Notes: a model not told the origin generated them from the letters alone. Shown: positions 25,259 to 34,528, counted from the first letter of the stretch. The stretch is DNA of 64,000 nucleotides from Pseudomonas grandcourensis (GCF_039909015.1 NZ_CP150919.1:1216501-1280500), one strand, 5' to 3'. Program-made: numbers and translations.

Positions 25259-26392
25259 TCAATGGATCGCAGGCTGCGATCTTTTGATTGTCTGGTTCAA
25301 ACGCTTGTTGAACTCAAGCCACGCCCCCAGCAGTGCCATCAACCCGGCACCCACCAGCGCTGTGAAGATCTGCATGGCAAACGCATCGTCGGTCAGCGCA
25401 TTGACCATATCCGCCAAGGGCGCAAGCAACACACCCAGACAGAAAATCTCCAGCGAGAAACGGCCCATGCGGCAACTTTGCTGCGCGAGCCAGTTTTGCG
25501 TCCATCCGCTGTCGGGAATCAGTTTCGCCGTGACGTAGGCCAGTGCGAGGAAATGCAGCAGGCGCACGGGGGACAGGTCGGTCTTGCTGATGGGGTACAG
25601 GACGTTTTGCAGGCTCGCCGGCACCACGGCATCGTGTATCTCCGACCAACGCCACAGAACGGTCAACACACCGGCGGCCACTACATACAGCGCCGCACTG
25701 ACAAACAGCGGCTGGCGAACCAATGGGCGGGTTTCTGGCTGGCGCGGGCGCTGGCTGTGAATCGCAGCGGCACCGCCGAGTACGAACAGCAACTGCCAGG
25801 CAACCGGGTTGAAATACCACACGCCGTCCTTGATGGCTGCCAGGTTCCAGCCAGCCAGCGGCACCATCAGGTACAGCGCCAACGACATCGCGACCACCAC
25901 CCAGGCCTTGCGCACCAGCAGCGGCAGCACCAGGGGCAAGCCTGCCAACAGCACGATGTACAGCGGCAGCGGGTCCATCAGGTTCGGCTTGAAGCGCAAC
26001 AGCAGTTCATCGATCAGCGCCTGCTGCGGGTTGCTGATGAAGTGATGCATGCCCATTTCCTCCACCAGATCCCGTGTTTCCACGTGGCTGTTGGCGAAAA
26101 ACACAATGCCCATCAGCATCGCCAGCAGGAAGATGTGCACCACGTAGAGCACCCACGCCCGGCGCAGGATTTTCACGCAGGCGATCAGAAAACCTTCGCG
26201 CGCCAGGACTTTGCCGTATGCCAAAACGGACGCGAAACCGGCCAGAAACACGAAGACCTCGGCCGCATCGCTGAAACCGAAGTTACGCAGGGTGATTTGC
26301 CCCAAGGGGTTGTGGGGCACGTGATCCCAAAAGATGAAGATCAGTGCCAGGCCACGAAAGAAGTCGATCCGGTGATCGCGCGCTAACGTCAT
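25259..26392 (-). CDS. opgC: OpgC-type membrane acyltransferase
   Basis: 377 residues from the ATG at 26392, which begins TLARDHRIDFFRGLALIFIF, the characteristic OpgC opening; the frame is open 171 nt further upstream but without family resemblance. About ten membrane helices follow, with FRGLALIFIFWDHVPHNPLG in helix 1 and FNPVAWQLLFVLGGAAA in the middle. OpgC proteins transfer succinyl groups to periplasmic glucans. Another glucan gene, opgD, is at 50364. The divergent gtrABC-type genes are also surface glycan modification genes. The target could be a glucan or another surface polymer; family assignment is firm, substrate is inferred. Confidence 0.82.
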   Translation of the reverse strand: MTLARDHRIDFFRGLALIFIFWDHVPHNPLGQITLRNFGFSDAAEVFVFLAGFASVLAYGKVLAREGFLIACVKILRRAWVLYVVHIFLLAMLMGIVFFANSHVETRDLVEEMGMHHFISNPQQALIDELLLRFKPNLMDPLPLYIVLLAGLPLVLPLLVRKAWVVVAMSLALYLMVPLAGWNLAAIKDGVWYFNPVAWQLLFVLGGAAAIHSQRPRQPETRPLVRQPLFVSAALYVVAAGVLTVLWRWSEIHDAVVPASLQNVLYPISKTDLSPVRLLHFLALAYVTAKLIPDSGWTQNWLAQQSCRMGRFSLEIFCLGVLLAPLADMVNALTDDAFAMQIFTALVGAGLMALLGAWLEFNKRLNQTIKRSQPAIH

Positions 26393-26635
26393 GACAGCAG
26401 GCTCGTAACAGCGGGAAAAATGGGATTGGCCGCGGGCGCAAAGGCCACGCGCCCGATCGGCGGCGCGCAGGGTGGACTGATTCGCGGGCAATTGCAAAGT
26501 CGGGATATTACCGGATGTCTCGGGCGTTGCCCCAAGGCTCAACCGCTGGTCTGAAAGGTCCAAAAACCTGCGATTTCTGACAGCAGACAGGCTCCAATGT
26601 TAATGAGTGCATCGTTCTTGAAACGGGAGCCGTCC

Positions 26636-27010
26636 ATGAGACTGTTGTGGAAAGGGCTGTCCAGTTACACGGTGATCGGGGTCGCCAACACCCTGATTCA
26701 CTGGCAGATCTTTTTCCTGTTGAGCGTGGCGGCCGGCCTCAGCCAGGCGATCAGCAACCTGTCCGCGTTTTGCGTGGCTGCGTCGTTTTCCTTCTACATG
26801 AACGCGCAATTTACCTTCGCCGCCAGCGCCACGGTCGCAGGTTATCTGCTGTTTCTTTTGGGCATGGGGGCATTGAGCCTGGGGGTCGGCCATCTGGGCG
26901 ACGTCTGGCGATTGCACGGCTTGCTCACGGTGGTCCTGTTTTCGGCGTTGAGCCTGGTGTTCGGTTTCCTGTATTCCAAATACGTGGTGTTTCGCGAGCG
27001 TGATCAATGA
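26636..27010 (+). CDS. gtrA: GtrA-family flippase-like membrane protein
   Basis: 124 residues with four hydrophobic segments ([76 protein letters not shown]), ending [11 protein letters not shown], the usual GtrA ending. The start at 26636 has GGGAG 7 nt upstream. GtrA is thought to move undecaprenyl-phosphate-glucose across the inner membrane. Its stop overlaps the next start by 4 nt, so it is translationally coupled to the glycosyltransferase. Confidence 0.88.
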   Translation: MRLLWKGLSSYTVIGVANTLIHWQIFFLLSVAAGLSQAISNLSAFCVAASFSFYMNAQFTFAASATVAGYLLFLLGMGALSLGVGHLGDVWRLHGLLTVVLFSALSLVFGFLYSKYVVFRERDQ

Positions 27011-27948
27011 AAATCTCGCTCATTGTCCCGGTGTTCAACGAAGAACAGTCCATCAACCTGTTTTATCAGGCGGTGCGACGGGAGTTGAGGCTCAGCGGCA
27101 CCGAAGTCGAGATCGTGTTCATCAACGACGGCAGCTCCGACCGCACGGCCGAACAGGCTATGGCTCTGGCTCAGGCGGACGATCAGGTCATGCTGATCAA
27201 TTTCTCCCGCAACTTCGGCAAGGAACCGGCACTGTTTGCCGGCCTGGAGCACGCCAGCGGCGATGCCGTGATCCCGATGGATGTCGACCTGCAGGACCCG
27301 ATCAACGTCATTCCGTTGTTGATCGAGCAATGGCAAAAGGGTGCCGACGTGGTGCTCGCCAAGCGCCGCAGCCGGGCTGCCGACGGTTACCTCAGGCGCC
27401 ACAGTGCGTCGATTTTCTACCATGTGCTCAATCGCATCGCCTACACCCGCATCGAGGAAAACGTCGGGGACTTCCGACTGATGGATCGCAAGGTGGTCGA
27501 CGTGATCCGTTCCCTGCCCGAGCACCAGTTGTTCATGAAAGGCGTGCTGTCGTGGGCCGGGTTCAACACCGTGGTGGTGGAGTTCGAGCGGGCAGGAAGG
27601 GTGGCGGGCAACAGCAAGTTCAATGGCTGGAAGCTGTGGAACCTGGCCCTGGAAGGCGTGACCTCGTTCAGCACTGTGCCGCTGCGCTTGTGGACTTACG
27701 TCGGTGGTGGCATTTCGATTTTCGCGGTGCTCTATGCGGTGTACATGGTGCTGGACAAGATTTTCTTCGGCAACAGCGTCCCCGGTTATCCGTCGCTGAT
27801 GACCGCGATCCTGTTTCTCGGCGGCGTGCAACTGATCGGCATCGGCATCCTCGGCGAGTACATCGGTCGCATCTACATCGAGGCCAAGCATCGGCCGCGC
27901 TATGTGATCAAGGACATCGTCGGCGGTAAAGACCGGGGTGAGCGTTAG
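27007..27948 (+). CDS. gtrB: Family 2 glycosyltransferase, bactoprenol glucosyltransferase type (GtrB)
   Basis: 313 residues. N-terminal GT-A domain with IPVFNEE-type nucleotide-binding start ([19 protein letters not shown]), the [10 protein letters not shown] block and MDVDLQDP metal-binding DxD-like site near residues 94-101. Two membrane helices at about 230-300 ([40 protein letters not shown]), ending [14 protein letters not shown] as in GtrB/DPM1-like enzymes. It transfers glucose from UDP-glucose to undecaprenyl phosphate at the cytoplasmic face. Coupled to gtrA upstream, and the next gene begins 1 nt after its stop. Confidence 0.9.
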   Translation: MKISLIVPVFNEEQSINLFYQAVRRELRLSGTEVEIVFINDGSSDRTAEQAMALAQADDQVMLINFSRNFGKEPALFAGLEHASGDAVIPMDVDLQDPINVIPLLIEQWQKGADVVLAKRRSRAADGYLRRHSASIFYHVLNRIAYTRIEENVGDFRLMDRKVVDVIRSLPEHQLFMKGVLSWAGFNTVVVEFERAGRVAGNSKFNGWKLWNLALEGVTSFSTVPLRLWTYVGGGISIFAVLYAVYMVLDKIFFGNSVPGYPSLMTAILFLGGVQLIGIGILGEYIGRIYIEAKHRPRYVIKDIVGGKDRGER

Positions 27949-27949
27949 C

Positions 27950-29458
27950 ATGGGGCGGTTCAGCGACTTCTTCGTTCGTGAGCTCAGCCGGCATCAGGTC
28001 TGGCGGTTTTTTCTGTTCGCCACCCTGGTGTATGTCCTGCCGTTGATCCTTGCGGATTATCCCTACATCGATGACAACTGGCGCTCGCTGGCAGCGGGTA
28101 TGGCCTGGGCCGAACAGGGCCGGCTCTTCGCCCAACTGTTCTACAACGCGCTGACCTTCAGTCATGCCGCGCCGAACATCTTTCCCTTGCCCTTGTTGAT
28201 CGCCACGCTGGCCATGGCGTCGGCGCTGACCAGCCTGACGTTTCATTACTTTCGCCAGCCCACCGTCGCTTGTTGCCTGGTGCTGTTGCCGCTCTGGTAC
28301 AACCCGTTCTTCCTGCAAAACCTGTCCTATCAATACGACGGTCCCGCCACGGCCCTGAGCCTGGTGGCGGTGATCTACGCCATTACCTTTCGTCACCCTT
28401 GGCGCAGCGTGCAATGGCTGGTGCCGGCGTTCCTGATTGCACTGGCGCTGGGGTTGTATCAGATCAGCCTGAATGTGTTCCTGGGCCTGTGTTGCCTGGA
28501 GTTGCTCAGGGCCGCCAACGATAAAACGGCCCCGGTGCCATGGCGCGACTTGCTGGGCTGGAAAGCCGCACAGGTCATCCTCGGCGGGCTGATCTACAGC
28601 GTCAGTGCGGGTCCGTTCATGGACTCCAATCGCACATCGTTGCTCAATTGGACGGCGCATCCTTCATTGCAGATCCAGATCAACATTGCCCGGGTCCTGG
28701 AAAAAGTCGTGCTGCTGTTCCATGGCGGATGGCTCTGGGTGTTCGGCGGGTTGCTGTTGCTCGCGATAGCCGGGGCAGTGCGGTTGGGACTGAACGTAGC
28801 GGTGCGCCAGGACAGCGGACCGAAGAAGCTGTTGATTGGTCTGATGTGTTTACTGACATTGCCGGTGGTGACGCTGCTGGTGTCCGGTGTCGCGCTGTTT
28901 TTCCGCGACTTCAACGAAGGCGCCCGCACCTTGATGGGCTTCGCCGTGTTGCTGGTGTTGCTGTTCTACCTGGGCCATCTGGCGCTGGCGTCGATCCATG
29001 AGCGCTTGCCGCTGTTGTTGATGATTCCCCTGCTGGCCATGTTGTCGCTGTCGTTCGCCTATGGCCGGGTGCTGACGGTGCAGAAAACCTTCGCGTCCAC
29101 GGCATTGGCCAGCCTTGCGTACGACATCGCCAGTCGTCAGGCACTGCGCGAGGCCAAGCGGATCTATATGTCGGTGAGTTATTCCGACTACTGGTTGCTG
29201 GCGGCAGCGGGTTCGTTCAAGCAGCTGCCGGTGCTGCACTACCTGTTCAATACCGACTTTTACATGCTGGCCGAGAATCTGCCGAAAGCGGGGATCACCA
29301 ATGTGGTGGCGGAGCGGGAGCGGCGTAACGCGACGCGGGTGGGTTATCAGGGTTATCCGGCGCTGGTGGACAGCCAGTACTACCGGATTTACCTGATCGG
29401 TGATTACGGTTTCATCGTGATGAAGGAACCGACCCCGAGCAAAACCCTGCGCTGGTGA
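27950..29458 (+). CDS. Membrane glucosyltransferase, GtrC-type (Glucos_trans_II family)
   Basis: 502 residues with about eleven membrane helices. The first periplasmic segment reads DYPYIDDNWRSLAAGMAWAEQGR, with the acidic pair expected for a GT-C catalytic loop. The helices and the NLSYQYDGPATALSLVAVIY block are typical of the PF14264-like glucosyltransferases that follow gtrAB. The C-terminal 100 residues are periplasmic (LAYDIASRQALREAKRIYMS). It would move glucose from the lipid carrier onto a surface polysaccharide such as O-antigen. The start at 27950 follows the gtrB stop by 1 nt with GGTGAG upstream. Confidence 0.82.
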   Translation: MGRFSDFFVRELSRHQVWRFFLFATLVYVLPLILADYPYIDDNWRSLAAGMAWAEQGRLFAQLFYNALTFSHAAPNIFPLPLLIATLAMASALTSLTFHYFRQPTVACCLVLLPLWYNPFFLQNLSYQYDGPATALSLVAVIYAITFRHPWRSVQWLVPAFLIALALGLYQISLNVFLGLCCLELLRAANDKTAPVPWRDLLGWKAAQVILGGLIYSVSAGPFMDSNRTSLLNWTAHPSLQIQINIARVLEKVVLLFHGGWLWVFGGLLLLAIAGAVRLGLNVAVRQDSGPKKLLIGLMCLLTLPVVTLLVSGVALFFRDFNEGARTLMGFAVLLVLLFYLGHLALASIHERLPLLLMIPLLAMLSLSFAYGRVLTVQKTFASTALASLAYDIASRQALREAKRIYMSVSYSDYWLLAAAGSFKQLPVLHYLFNTDFYMLAENLPKAGITNVVAERERRNATRVGYQGYPALVDSQYYRIYLIGDYGFIVMKEPTPSKTLRW

Positions 29459-29485
29459 CGCGCGATTTTGATCGGGGTGGCGAGG

Positions 29486-31105
29486 TCATGCCGCCGCTAT
29501 GTCATTGGGCTCGAAACTGTCGGCCCGTGCCATCTGCCACATCCGCGAGTAGAACTCGCCGTTCACTTCGCCGGTCAGCAACTCGCCGGGTTTGAGGAAC
29601 ACATGCAGCTGCGAGAACAGCTTGATCTCGGTCGCCGACATGCGTCGCACCAGGTGCTTGGCGGACAATTGCGATGGATGTTCGAGGCCGGCGGCGGCGA
29701 GCATTTCCGCCAGGGCCTTGAGGGTGTTGCGGTGAAAGTTGAATACGCGCTGGGCCTTGTCCGGCACCACCAGCGCGCGCTGGCGCAGGGTGTCCTGGGT
29801 GGCGACGCCGGTCGGGCATTTGTTGGTGTGGCAGCTCTGCGACTGGATGCAGCCGATGGCGAACATGAAGCCGCGCGCCGAGTTGGCCCAGTCGGCGCCG
29901 ATGGCCAGCACGCTGGCGATGTCGAAGGCGCTGACGATCTTGCCGCTGGCGCCGAGCTTGATCTTGTCCCGCAGGTTCAGGCCCACCAGGGTGTTGTGCA
30001 CGAACAGCAGGCCCTCGCGCATCGGCACACCGATGTGGTCGGTGAACTCCACGGGCGCGGCGCCAGTGCCGCCTTCCTTGCCGTCAACGACGATGAAGTC
30101 CGGGAGGATGCCCGTCTCCAGCATGGCCTTGGCGATGCCCATGAACTCCCACGGGTGGCCGAGGCAGAATTTGAAGCCCACCGGTTTACCGCCGGACAAC
30201 TCACGCAGTTGCGCGATAAAATGCATCATTTCAATGGGGGTGGAAAACGCAGTGTGGCGCGACGGAGACACGCAATCCTCGCCCATCGGGATGCCGCGGG
30301 TTTCGGCGATTTCTTTGGTGACCTTGTGTTTGGGCAGGATACCGCCGTGGCCGGGCTTGGCGCCCTGGCTCATCTTGATTTCGATCATCCGCACCTGCGG
30401 CGTCCGGGCTTGCGCCGCGAAGCGTTCCGGGTCGAAACGGCCGTCGCTGGTGCGGCAGCCGAAGTAGCCGCTGCCCAGTTCCCAGGTCAGGTCGCCGCCG
30501 TTTTCCCGGTGATAGGGGCTGATGCTGCCTTCACCGGTGTCATGGGCGAAGTTGCCGAGCTTGGCGCCCTGGTTCAAGGCACGGATGGCGTTGGCGCTGA
30601 GGGAGCCGAAACTCATGGCCGAGATATTGAACACCGACGCCGAATACGGCTGGGTGCACTGCGGACCGCCGACGGTGACGCGGAAACTGCTCGGGTCGCT
30701 CAAGGGCGCGGGGCGCATGGAGTGGCCGATGAATTCGAAACCCGACTGGTACACGTCAATCAGCGTGCCGAAGGGTTTGTCGGCGCTTTCGTTCTTGGCC
30801 CGGGAGTAGACCAGCGAGCGCTGGGCCCGGGAGAAGGGCAGGGCGTCGCTGTCGGACTCGAGCAGGTACTGGCGGATTTCCGGGCGGATGCCTTCGACCA
30901 GATAGCGGATATTGCCGAGGATCGGGTAGTTGCGGCGCACCGCGTGGGGGCTTTGCAGCAGATCGAACAAGCCGATCAGGCTGAGGACAGCGGTGACGGC
31001 GGTGATCGGCCAGAGCCAGTCATAGTCAAGAAAAGGCAGGCTGGCGAGGGTGAAGATCACGCAGACGGCAAAGAAGGCGTAGCGGCTCAGGAGTGACAGG
31101 CTCAT
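29486..31105 (-). CDS. FMN-binding glutamate synthase-like protein, membrane anchored
   Basis: 539 residues. Two hydrophobic segments at 8-27 and 31-48 precede a glutamate-synthase central FMN domain (PF01645-like). Landmarks are ISAMSFGSLSANAIRALNQG, EIKMSQGAKPGHGG, VVDGKEGGTGAAP for FMN binding, and the iron-sulfur type CHTNKCPTGVATQ near residue 430. There is no amidotransferase domain, so it cannot use glutamine alone. These stand-alone proteins are common in proteobacteria but their substrate is not established. AAGGAAA lies upstream of the ATG. A long palindromic repeat (31136-31209) separates it from the LuxR gene upstream. Confidence 0.87.
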   Translation of the reverse strand: MSLSLLSRYAFFAVCVIFTLASLPFLDYDWLWPITAVTAVLSLIGLFDLLQSPHAVRRNYPILGNIRYLVEGIRPEIRQYLLESDSDALPFSRAQRSLVYSRAKNESADKPFGTLIDVYQSGFEFIGHSMRPAPLSDPSSFRVTVGGPQCTQPYSASVFNISAMSFGSLSANAIRALNQGAKLGNFAHDTGEGSISPYHRENGGDLTWELGSGYFGCRTSDGRFDPERFAAQARTPQVRMIEIKMSQGAKPGHGGILPKHKVTKEIAETRGIPMGEDCVSPSRHTAFSTPIEMMHFIAQLRELSGGKPVGFKFCLGHPWEFMGIAKAMLETGILPDFIVVDGKEGGTGAAPVEFTDHIGVPMREGLLFVHNTLVGLNLRDKIKLGASGKIVSAFDIASVLAIGADWANSARGFMFAIGCIQSQSCHTNKCPTGVATQDTLRQRALVVPDKAQRVFNFHRNTLKALAEMLAAAGLEHPSQLSAKHLVRRMSATEIKLFSQLHVFLKPGELLTGEVNGEFYSRMWQMARADSFEPNDIAAA

Positions 31106-31135
31106 ACGGTTTCCTTGGGTTCGGACTCGAGTTTT

Positions 31136-31209
31136 AAAGATCGCAGCCTTCGGCAGCTCCTACAGGGGAATGCGATCCATGTAGGAGCTGCCGAAGGCTG
31201 CGATCTTTT
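31136..31209. repeat. Near-perfect long palindrome, repeat family C
   Basis: AAAGATCGCAGCCTTCGGCA at the left and its complement at the right flank a central GGGGAATGCGATCC. The arms are about 29 bp. It overlaps the stop of the LuxR-type gene and would form a strong hairpin with a T tail on both strands, so it may be that gene's terminator. A shorter relative is at 43321. Confidence 0.85.
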
Positions 31210-32009
31210 CAGGCATTTTGTGCCTGGAGAAAAATCGAAAACAGCTCGGACTGGGATTTGATCCCCAGCTTGCTGTACATGTGTTTCTTGTGGACTTTCA
31301 CGGTTTCGACCGAGATTTCCAGCTTACGGGCGATTTCTGTACTGGAGCAACCGCTGAGCATCAAGCGCCCGACATCCAGCTCCCGGACGGTCAACTGCGC
31401 GCCTTTGAGCTGCTGCACCGAGGCCTCCAGTTGTACCCGCCAATCAGCTTGCGGCGGTGCGGGGGCCAGGGCCACGACTTCGTTGATTTCATAGGGTAGA
31501 CGCTGGCGCAACAAACCGAGCACCCACGGCTGGATCAACGACAACAAGGCGATCTGCTGGCCGCTGAAGCGCTGCGTGCTGCCTAGGGACAGGCACAGCG
31601 TGCGATCGCCTTCGAGCTGGCAATTGAACTGGATTTCATCGGCCACCACATTCAGACGAAAGTAGCGCTGGTAATACTCGGTCAGCTCGAAATGCTCCGG
31701 GGCCACTTCCGACAGGCGATACAGCCCGGTGCGCGACTGCTCGCGGCAGGCGATGTAGAAGGGGTCGAGCAGGTACAGGCCGCGCAGGTAATCCTGGAAC
31801 AACTGGTCAGGGCTGCCGTCTTCGCCGGGGCATTCGGCGAACACCTGCGGGCGCTGATCGGCGCTGAAAAGCAGCGCCACCCAGCTGTCGAAGGGCACGT
31901 ACTGGTCCAGTAGGCGTACCAGCTGGGTCCAGAAATTGGGCTTGTCCAGGGCGTCGATCAGTTGCCCCACCGAGCGGTGCCAGGCGATGTCGTCCAACGA
32001 GAGTGTCAT
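31209..32009 (-). CDS. LuxR-family transcriptional regulator
   Basis: 266 residues. The C-terminal 65 residues are a LuxR/GerE helix-turn-helix: LTVRELDVGRLMLSGCSSTE, then IARKLEISVETVKVHKKHMY and KLGIKSQSELF. The N-terminal 190 residues show no autoinducer-domain signature I recognise and no receiver aspartate pattern; they may sense a small molecule. It is divergent from the nitrilase-family gene at 32134 with 124 bp between the starts, so it probably controls that gene. In pseudomonads such stand-alone LuxR proteins often sit beside catabolic genes. Confidence 0.85.
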   Translation of the reverse strand: MTLSLDDIAWHRSVGQLIDALDKPNFWTQLVRLLDQYVPFDSWVALLFSADQRPQVFAECPGEDGSPDQLFQDYLRGLYLLDPFYIACREQSRTGLYRLSEVAPEHFELTEYYQRYFRLNVVADEIQFNCQLEGDRTLCLSLGSTQRFSGQQIALLSLIQPWVLGLLRQRLPYEINEVVALAPAPPQADWRVQLEASVQQLKGAQLTVRELDVGRLMLSGCSSTEIARKLEISVETVKVHKKHMYSKLGIKSQSELFSIFLQAQNA

Positions 32010-32133
32010 GCATCTACCCCTATCGTGTTACCCCAGCGGCGTAATTCCCCGCCCGGTTGCTTGCTGCGCATACTGGCGCACAGACACCGACCGGGCAATC
32101 TTTCTGCGGCCCGGCCCATAACAAGGAATACCC

Positions 32134-32955
32134 ATGAAGGTCGAACTCGCCCAATTGGCAGGCCGTGACAACGACACGGCCTACAACCTCGAACGCACCC
32201 TGGCGGCGATGGCTGCGTGCGCTGTCGATACGCAGCTGATCCTGTTCCCCGAAGGCCACTTGATGGGCTTCCCTTCGGCGGAGTCCGTGGCCGAGGTGGC
32301 CGAGGCGCTGGACGGCCCGTCCGTCAGTGCGGTGATCGCCGCCGCCCGCCAGCGCAATATCGCCGTGGCCATCGGCATGGCCGAGAACGACAACGGCCGC
32401 TTCTACAACACCACGCTGCTGATCACCCCTGAAGGCATCGCGCTGAAGTACCGCAAGACTCACTTGTGGGCCTCGGATCGCGGTGTCTACGAAGCGGGCG
32501 ATCGCTACGCCACCTGCCTGTGGAACGGCCTGCGCGTGGGCCTGCTGATCTGCTACGACATCGAATTCCCCGAAAGCGCCCGCGCCCTGGCGCAACTGGG
32601 GGCCGAACTGTTGATCGTCACCAACGGCAACATGGACCCGTACGGCCCGACCCACCGCACCGCCATCATGGCCCGCGCCCAGGAAAACCAGGCGTTTGCG
32701 CTGATGGTCAACCGGGTGGAAGAGGGCGACGGTGGTTTGTTGTTTGCCGGCGGCAGCGCATTGGTCGATCCGCTGGGCACCTTGTTGTTCGAAGCCGGAC
32801 GCAAGGAAGGGCAGTTTGCGGTCGAGCTGGACCTGAACCAGCTGACGGCGGCGCGCCAGGATTATCGCTATCTGGATGATCAGCGGCTGAGGTTGCCGGG
32901 GGAGGTGGTTGAGCAGGCGGATGGGCTGCGGGAGCTGCTGATTCCTGCGCGCTGA
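32134..32955 (+). CDS. Carbon-nitrogen hydrolase (nitrilase superfamily)
   Basis: 273 residues with the full catalytic triad E40 (LFPEGHLMG), K108 (LKYRKTHLW) and C140 (LICYDIEFPE). The length and short C-terminus fit amidase/carbamoylase-like branches rather than plant-type nitrilases. It cleaves a non-peptide C-N bond; the substrate is unknown. AAGGAA lies 7 nt upstream of the ATG. It is divergent from a LuxR-type regulator, so the two probably form a small inducible unit. A palindromic repeat and a permease gene remnant follow it. Confidence 0.87.
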   Translation: MKVELAQLAGRDNDTAYNLERTLAAMAACAVDTQLILFPEGHLMGFPSAESVAEVAEALDGPSVSAVIAAARQRNIAVAIGMAENDNGRFYNTTLLITPEGIALKYRKTHLWASDRGVYEAGDRYATCLWNGLRVGLLICYDIEFPESARALAQLGAELLIVTNGNMDPYGPTHRTAIMARAQENQAFALMVNRVEEGDGGLLFAGGSALVDPLGTLLFEAGRKEGQFAVELDLNQLTAARQDYRYLDDQRLRLPGEVVEQADGLRELLIPAR

Positions 32956-32985
32956 TCCGGATTCCGTGTTGGCTGGGCTGACGCC

Positions 32986-33061
32986 TTCGCGAGCAAGCTC
33001 GCTCCCACAGGGGGTTTCCGGTGGATTCAGATTTTGTGATCGACAAAAAACCTGTGGGAGC
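32986..33061. repeat. Palindromic repeat, family D
   Basis: TTCGCGAGCAAGCTCGCTCC followed by CACAGG, then after about 40 nt the complementary CCTGTGGGAGC. This is a common Pseudomonas intergenic palindrome type. It follows the nitrilase-family gene. Confidence 0.75.
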
Positions 33062-33135
33062 AACTGTCTTCACCAAGCCACTCGTCACCGCCATTCGGTG
33101 CCGTCCCGCAACATGGCATTCAGTCTAATCAGTAA

Positions 33136-33339
33136 GATCCGCATGCAGGCGATGAGCGCGAATTCGTGCTGTTCCCGTTCATCGGCCTGGCAGCGGATTT
33201 GTGGCTGATGGTCAGCCTTGATCATCTAGCGGTTTATCTGGGGTTGAGCTGGCTGGCGATCGGCGTGGTGTACCTGGCGGAGTTGACCGGCGGGTTCCAT
33301 CGGCAGCCGCCGGAGATGGATTTCCAGGAAGCTGCTTAA
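33136..33339 (+). pseudogene. C-terminal remnant of an APC-type permease
   Basis: The frame ending at TAA 33337-33339 reads DPHAGDEREFVLFPFIGLAA, then DLWLMVSLDHLAVYLGLSWL and a tail ending PPEMDFQEAA. Two membrane helices with this pattern are the usual C-terminus of APC-family amino acid permeases of pseudomonads. A stop codon (33133-33135) lies directly upstream in frame, there is no start codon and no ribosome site, and the rest of the gene is absent. I read it as a leftover of a deletion. A good terminator still follows it, which fits a once-active gene. Confidence 0.65.
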
Positions 33340-33375
33340 GCGAACTGGCTCCAAGCTGATTGCGTTGCGTAAAGC

Positions 33376-33411
33376 AAAAAGGCGAACACCTTCAAAGGTG
33401 TTCGCCTTTTT
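33376..33411. terminator. Bidirectional Rho-independent terminator
   Basis: AAAAAGGCGAACACCT and AGGTGTTCGCCTTTTT form a long stem with a TCAA loop and T runs on both strands. It closes the permease remnant on the plus strand and the small membrane protein gene on the minus strand. Confidence 0.92.
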
Positions 33412-33415
33412 CGTT

Positions 33416-33883
33416 TCAAGCCTGGATAGGTTGTTTTTGCTGTTTTTTTTCTTCGTGTTTTTGCTTGTCACGGGGAAGGGCGTTGATGCAGTAGTTGACG
33501 TAGTAAAAGGTGAAAAGCCCGGTATAGACTAGGTTCATGCGCAGTTCGAAGTTGTGTTCAGCCAAGGTATATGCCCTTAACACCCTTCGTACACGGAAAC
33601 ACCAGAGCAGGGTCAGCAGTAAATATAGTATGAACAGAACACCTATAAGGGCGAATGCATAGTAGTGAGGTACCGAGCCGAGAGTTCCGATAGAACCAAT
33701 GATGATCAGGTAGAAGACAAATAAAGCCGGGCTCATCGTCTTGATGTGTGTGACCTCCTCAAGTGCCGTGAAGGTTTTGTACATCCAGACATTTATATAG
33801 AGCCCACCAGTCAAGAGTCCCAGTAGAAGGAGAGGAAACGTCCTGGTGTTGATTTTTTCTTTCAATGTTGAAATGTCAGACAT
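33416..33883 (-). CDS. Small membrane protein, possibly DUF4234-like
   Basis: 155 residues with four hydrophobic segments (about 16-34, 51-69, 75-95 and 115-132) and a charged Lys/Gln-rich tail (KQKHEEKKQQKQ). The first helix reads FPLLLLGLLTGGLYINVWMY, recalling the G-IY--YW pattern of DUF4234 proteins, but I am not certain of the family. No function can be read. The DNA is less GC-rich than the neighbours. The ribosome site is weak. Confidence 0.6.
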   Translation of the reverse strand: MSDISTLKEKINTRTFPLLLLGLLTGGLYINVWMYKTFTALEEVTHIKTMSPALFVFYLIIIGSIGTLGSVPHYYAFALIGVLFILYLLLTLLWCFRVRRVLRAYTLAEHNFELRMNLVYTGLFTFYYVNYCINALPRDKQKHEEKKQQKQPIQA

Positions 33884-34061
33884 GCGAGGCGTTCCAGTGA
33901 CGGTGGAGGGCGATTGACCGGTGAAGTTCGGCAGAACACGCTACCAAAGTCGTTCGTGGGAAATTTCCGGGCTTGTTGGCGGATAGTTCTGGATTCACCC
34001 TTGGCCGAGTTTTGAAGGCGTGGGATTCTGTGCGTCCCTCAACATGGACCTATAGTCAGCG

Positions 34062-34505
34062 ATGCCTTCTTCTACTGATTTTTCACTCAATCATTCCAGG
34101 TTCATCCGCATCGCCGCTGCCCTGTTGATCGGCCCAGACGGCCGCACGTTGCTGGTGCGCAAGCGCGGCACCACGGCGTTCATGCAGCCGGGCGGCAAGA
34201 TCGAGCCCCATGAATTGCCGGTTCACGCCCTGGCCCGGGAGCTGGAAGAAGAGTTGGGGCTGGACATCGACCCGGCGCAGGCGGTTTACCTCGGTCACTT
34301 CTCGGCACCGGCCGCCAACGAGCCGGGCTTTGTCGTACACGCCGAGCTTTTTCAGCTGAATATTGATTCGGATGTCACCCCGGAGGCAGAGATCGAAGAA
34401 GTGATCTGGATCGACCCGGTCACCGATGGCGGTGTCAGCCTGGCGCCATTGACACGGGACCTGATCCTGCCGTTTTATCGAGCATCGCTGACCGCGATCG
34501 CCTGA
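34062..34505 (+). CDS. NUDIX hydrolase
   Basis: 147 residues with a perfect NUDIX box starting at G45: G, E51, R59-E60-L61, E63-E64, G66 (GKIEPHELPVHALARELEEE). The glutamates bind Mg2+ for hydrolysis of nucleoside diphosphate-X substrates. The N-terminal beta sheet (RFIRIAAALLIGPDGRTLLV) is typical. The substrate cannot be told. It is followed after 23 nt by the LysE-type exporter and then a GNAT gene, all on the same strand, a likely transcription unit. Confidence 0.9.
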   Translation: MPSSTDFSLNHSRFIRIAAALLIGPDGRTLLVRKRGTTAFMQPGGKIEPHELPVHALARELEEELGLDIDPAQAVYLGHFSAPAANEPGFVVHAELFQLNIDSDVTPEAEIEEVIWIDPVTDGGVSLAPLTRDLILPFYRASLTAIA

Positions 34506-34528
34506 TCATCACGCAAAGGACCTCGCCC

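Noticed and set aside
25259..29458. gtrABC region considered as a prophage remnant
   Set aside because: No integrase, tail or capsid gene and no tRNA or att-like direct repeats are visible around it.
31136..31209. Palindrome considered as an insertion-sequence end or attachment site
   Set aside because: It is a member of a dispersed intergenic repeat family (short form at 43321), with no transposase, integrase or target duplication beside it.
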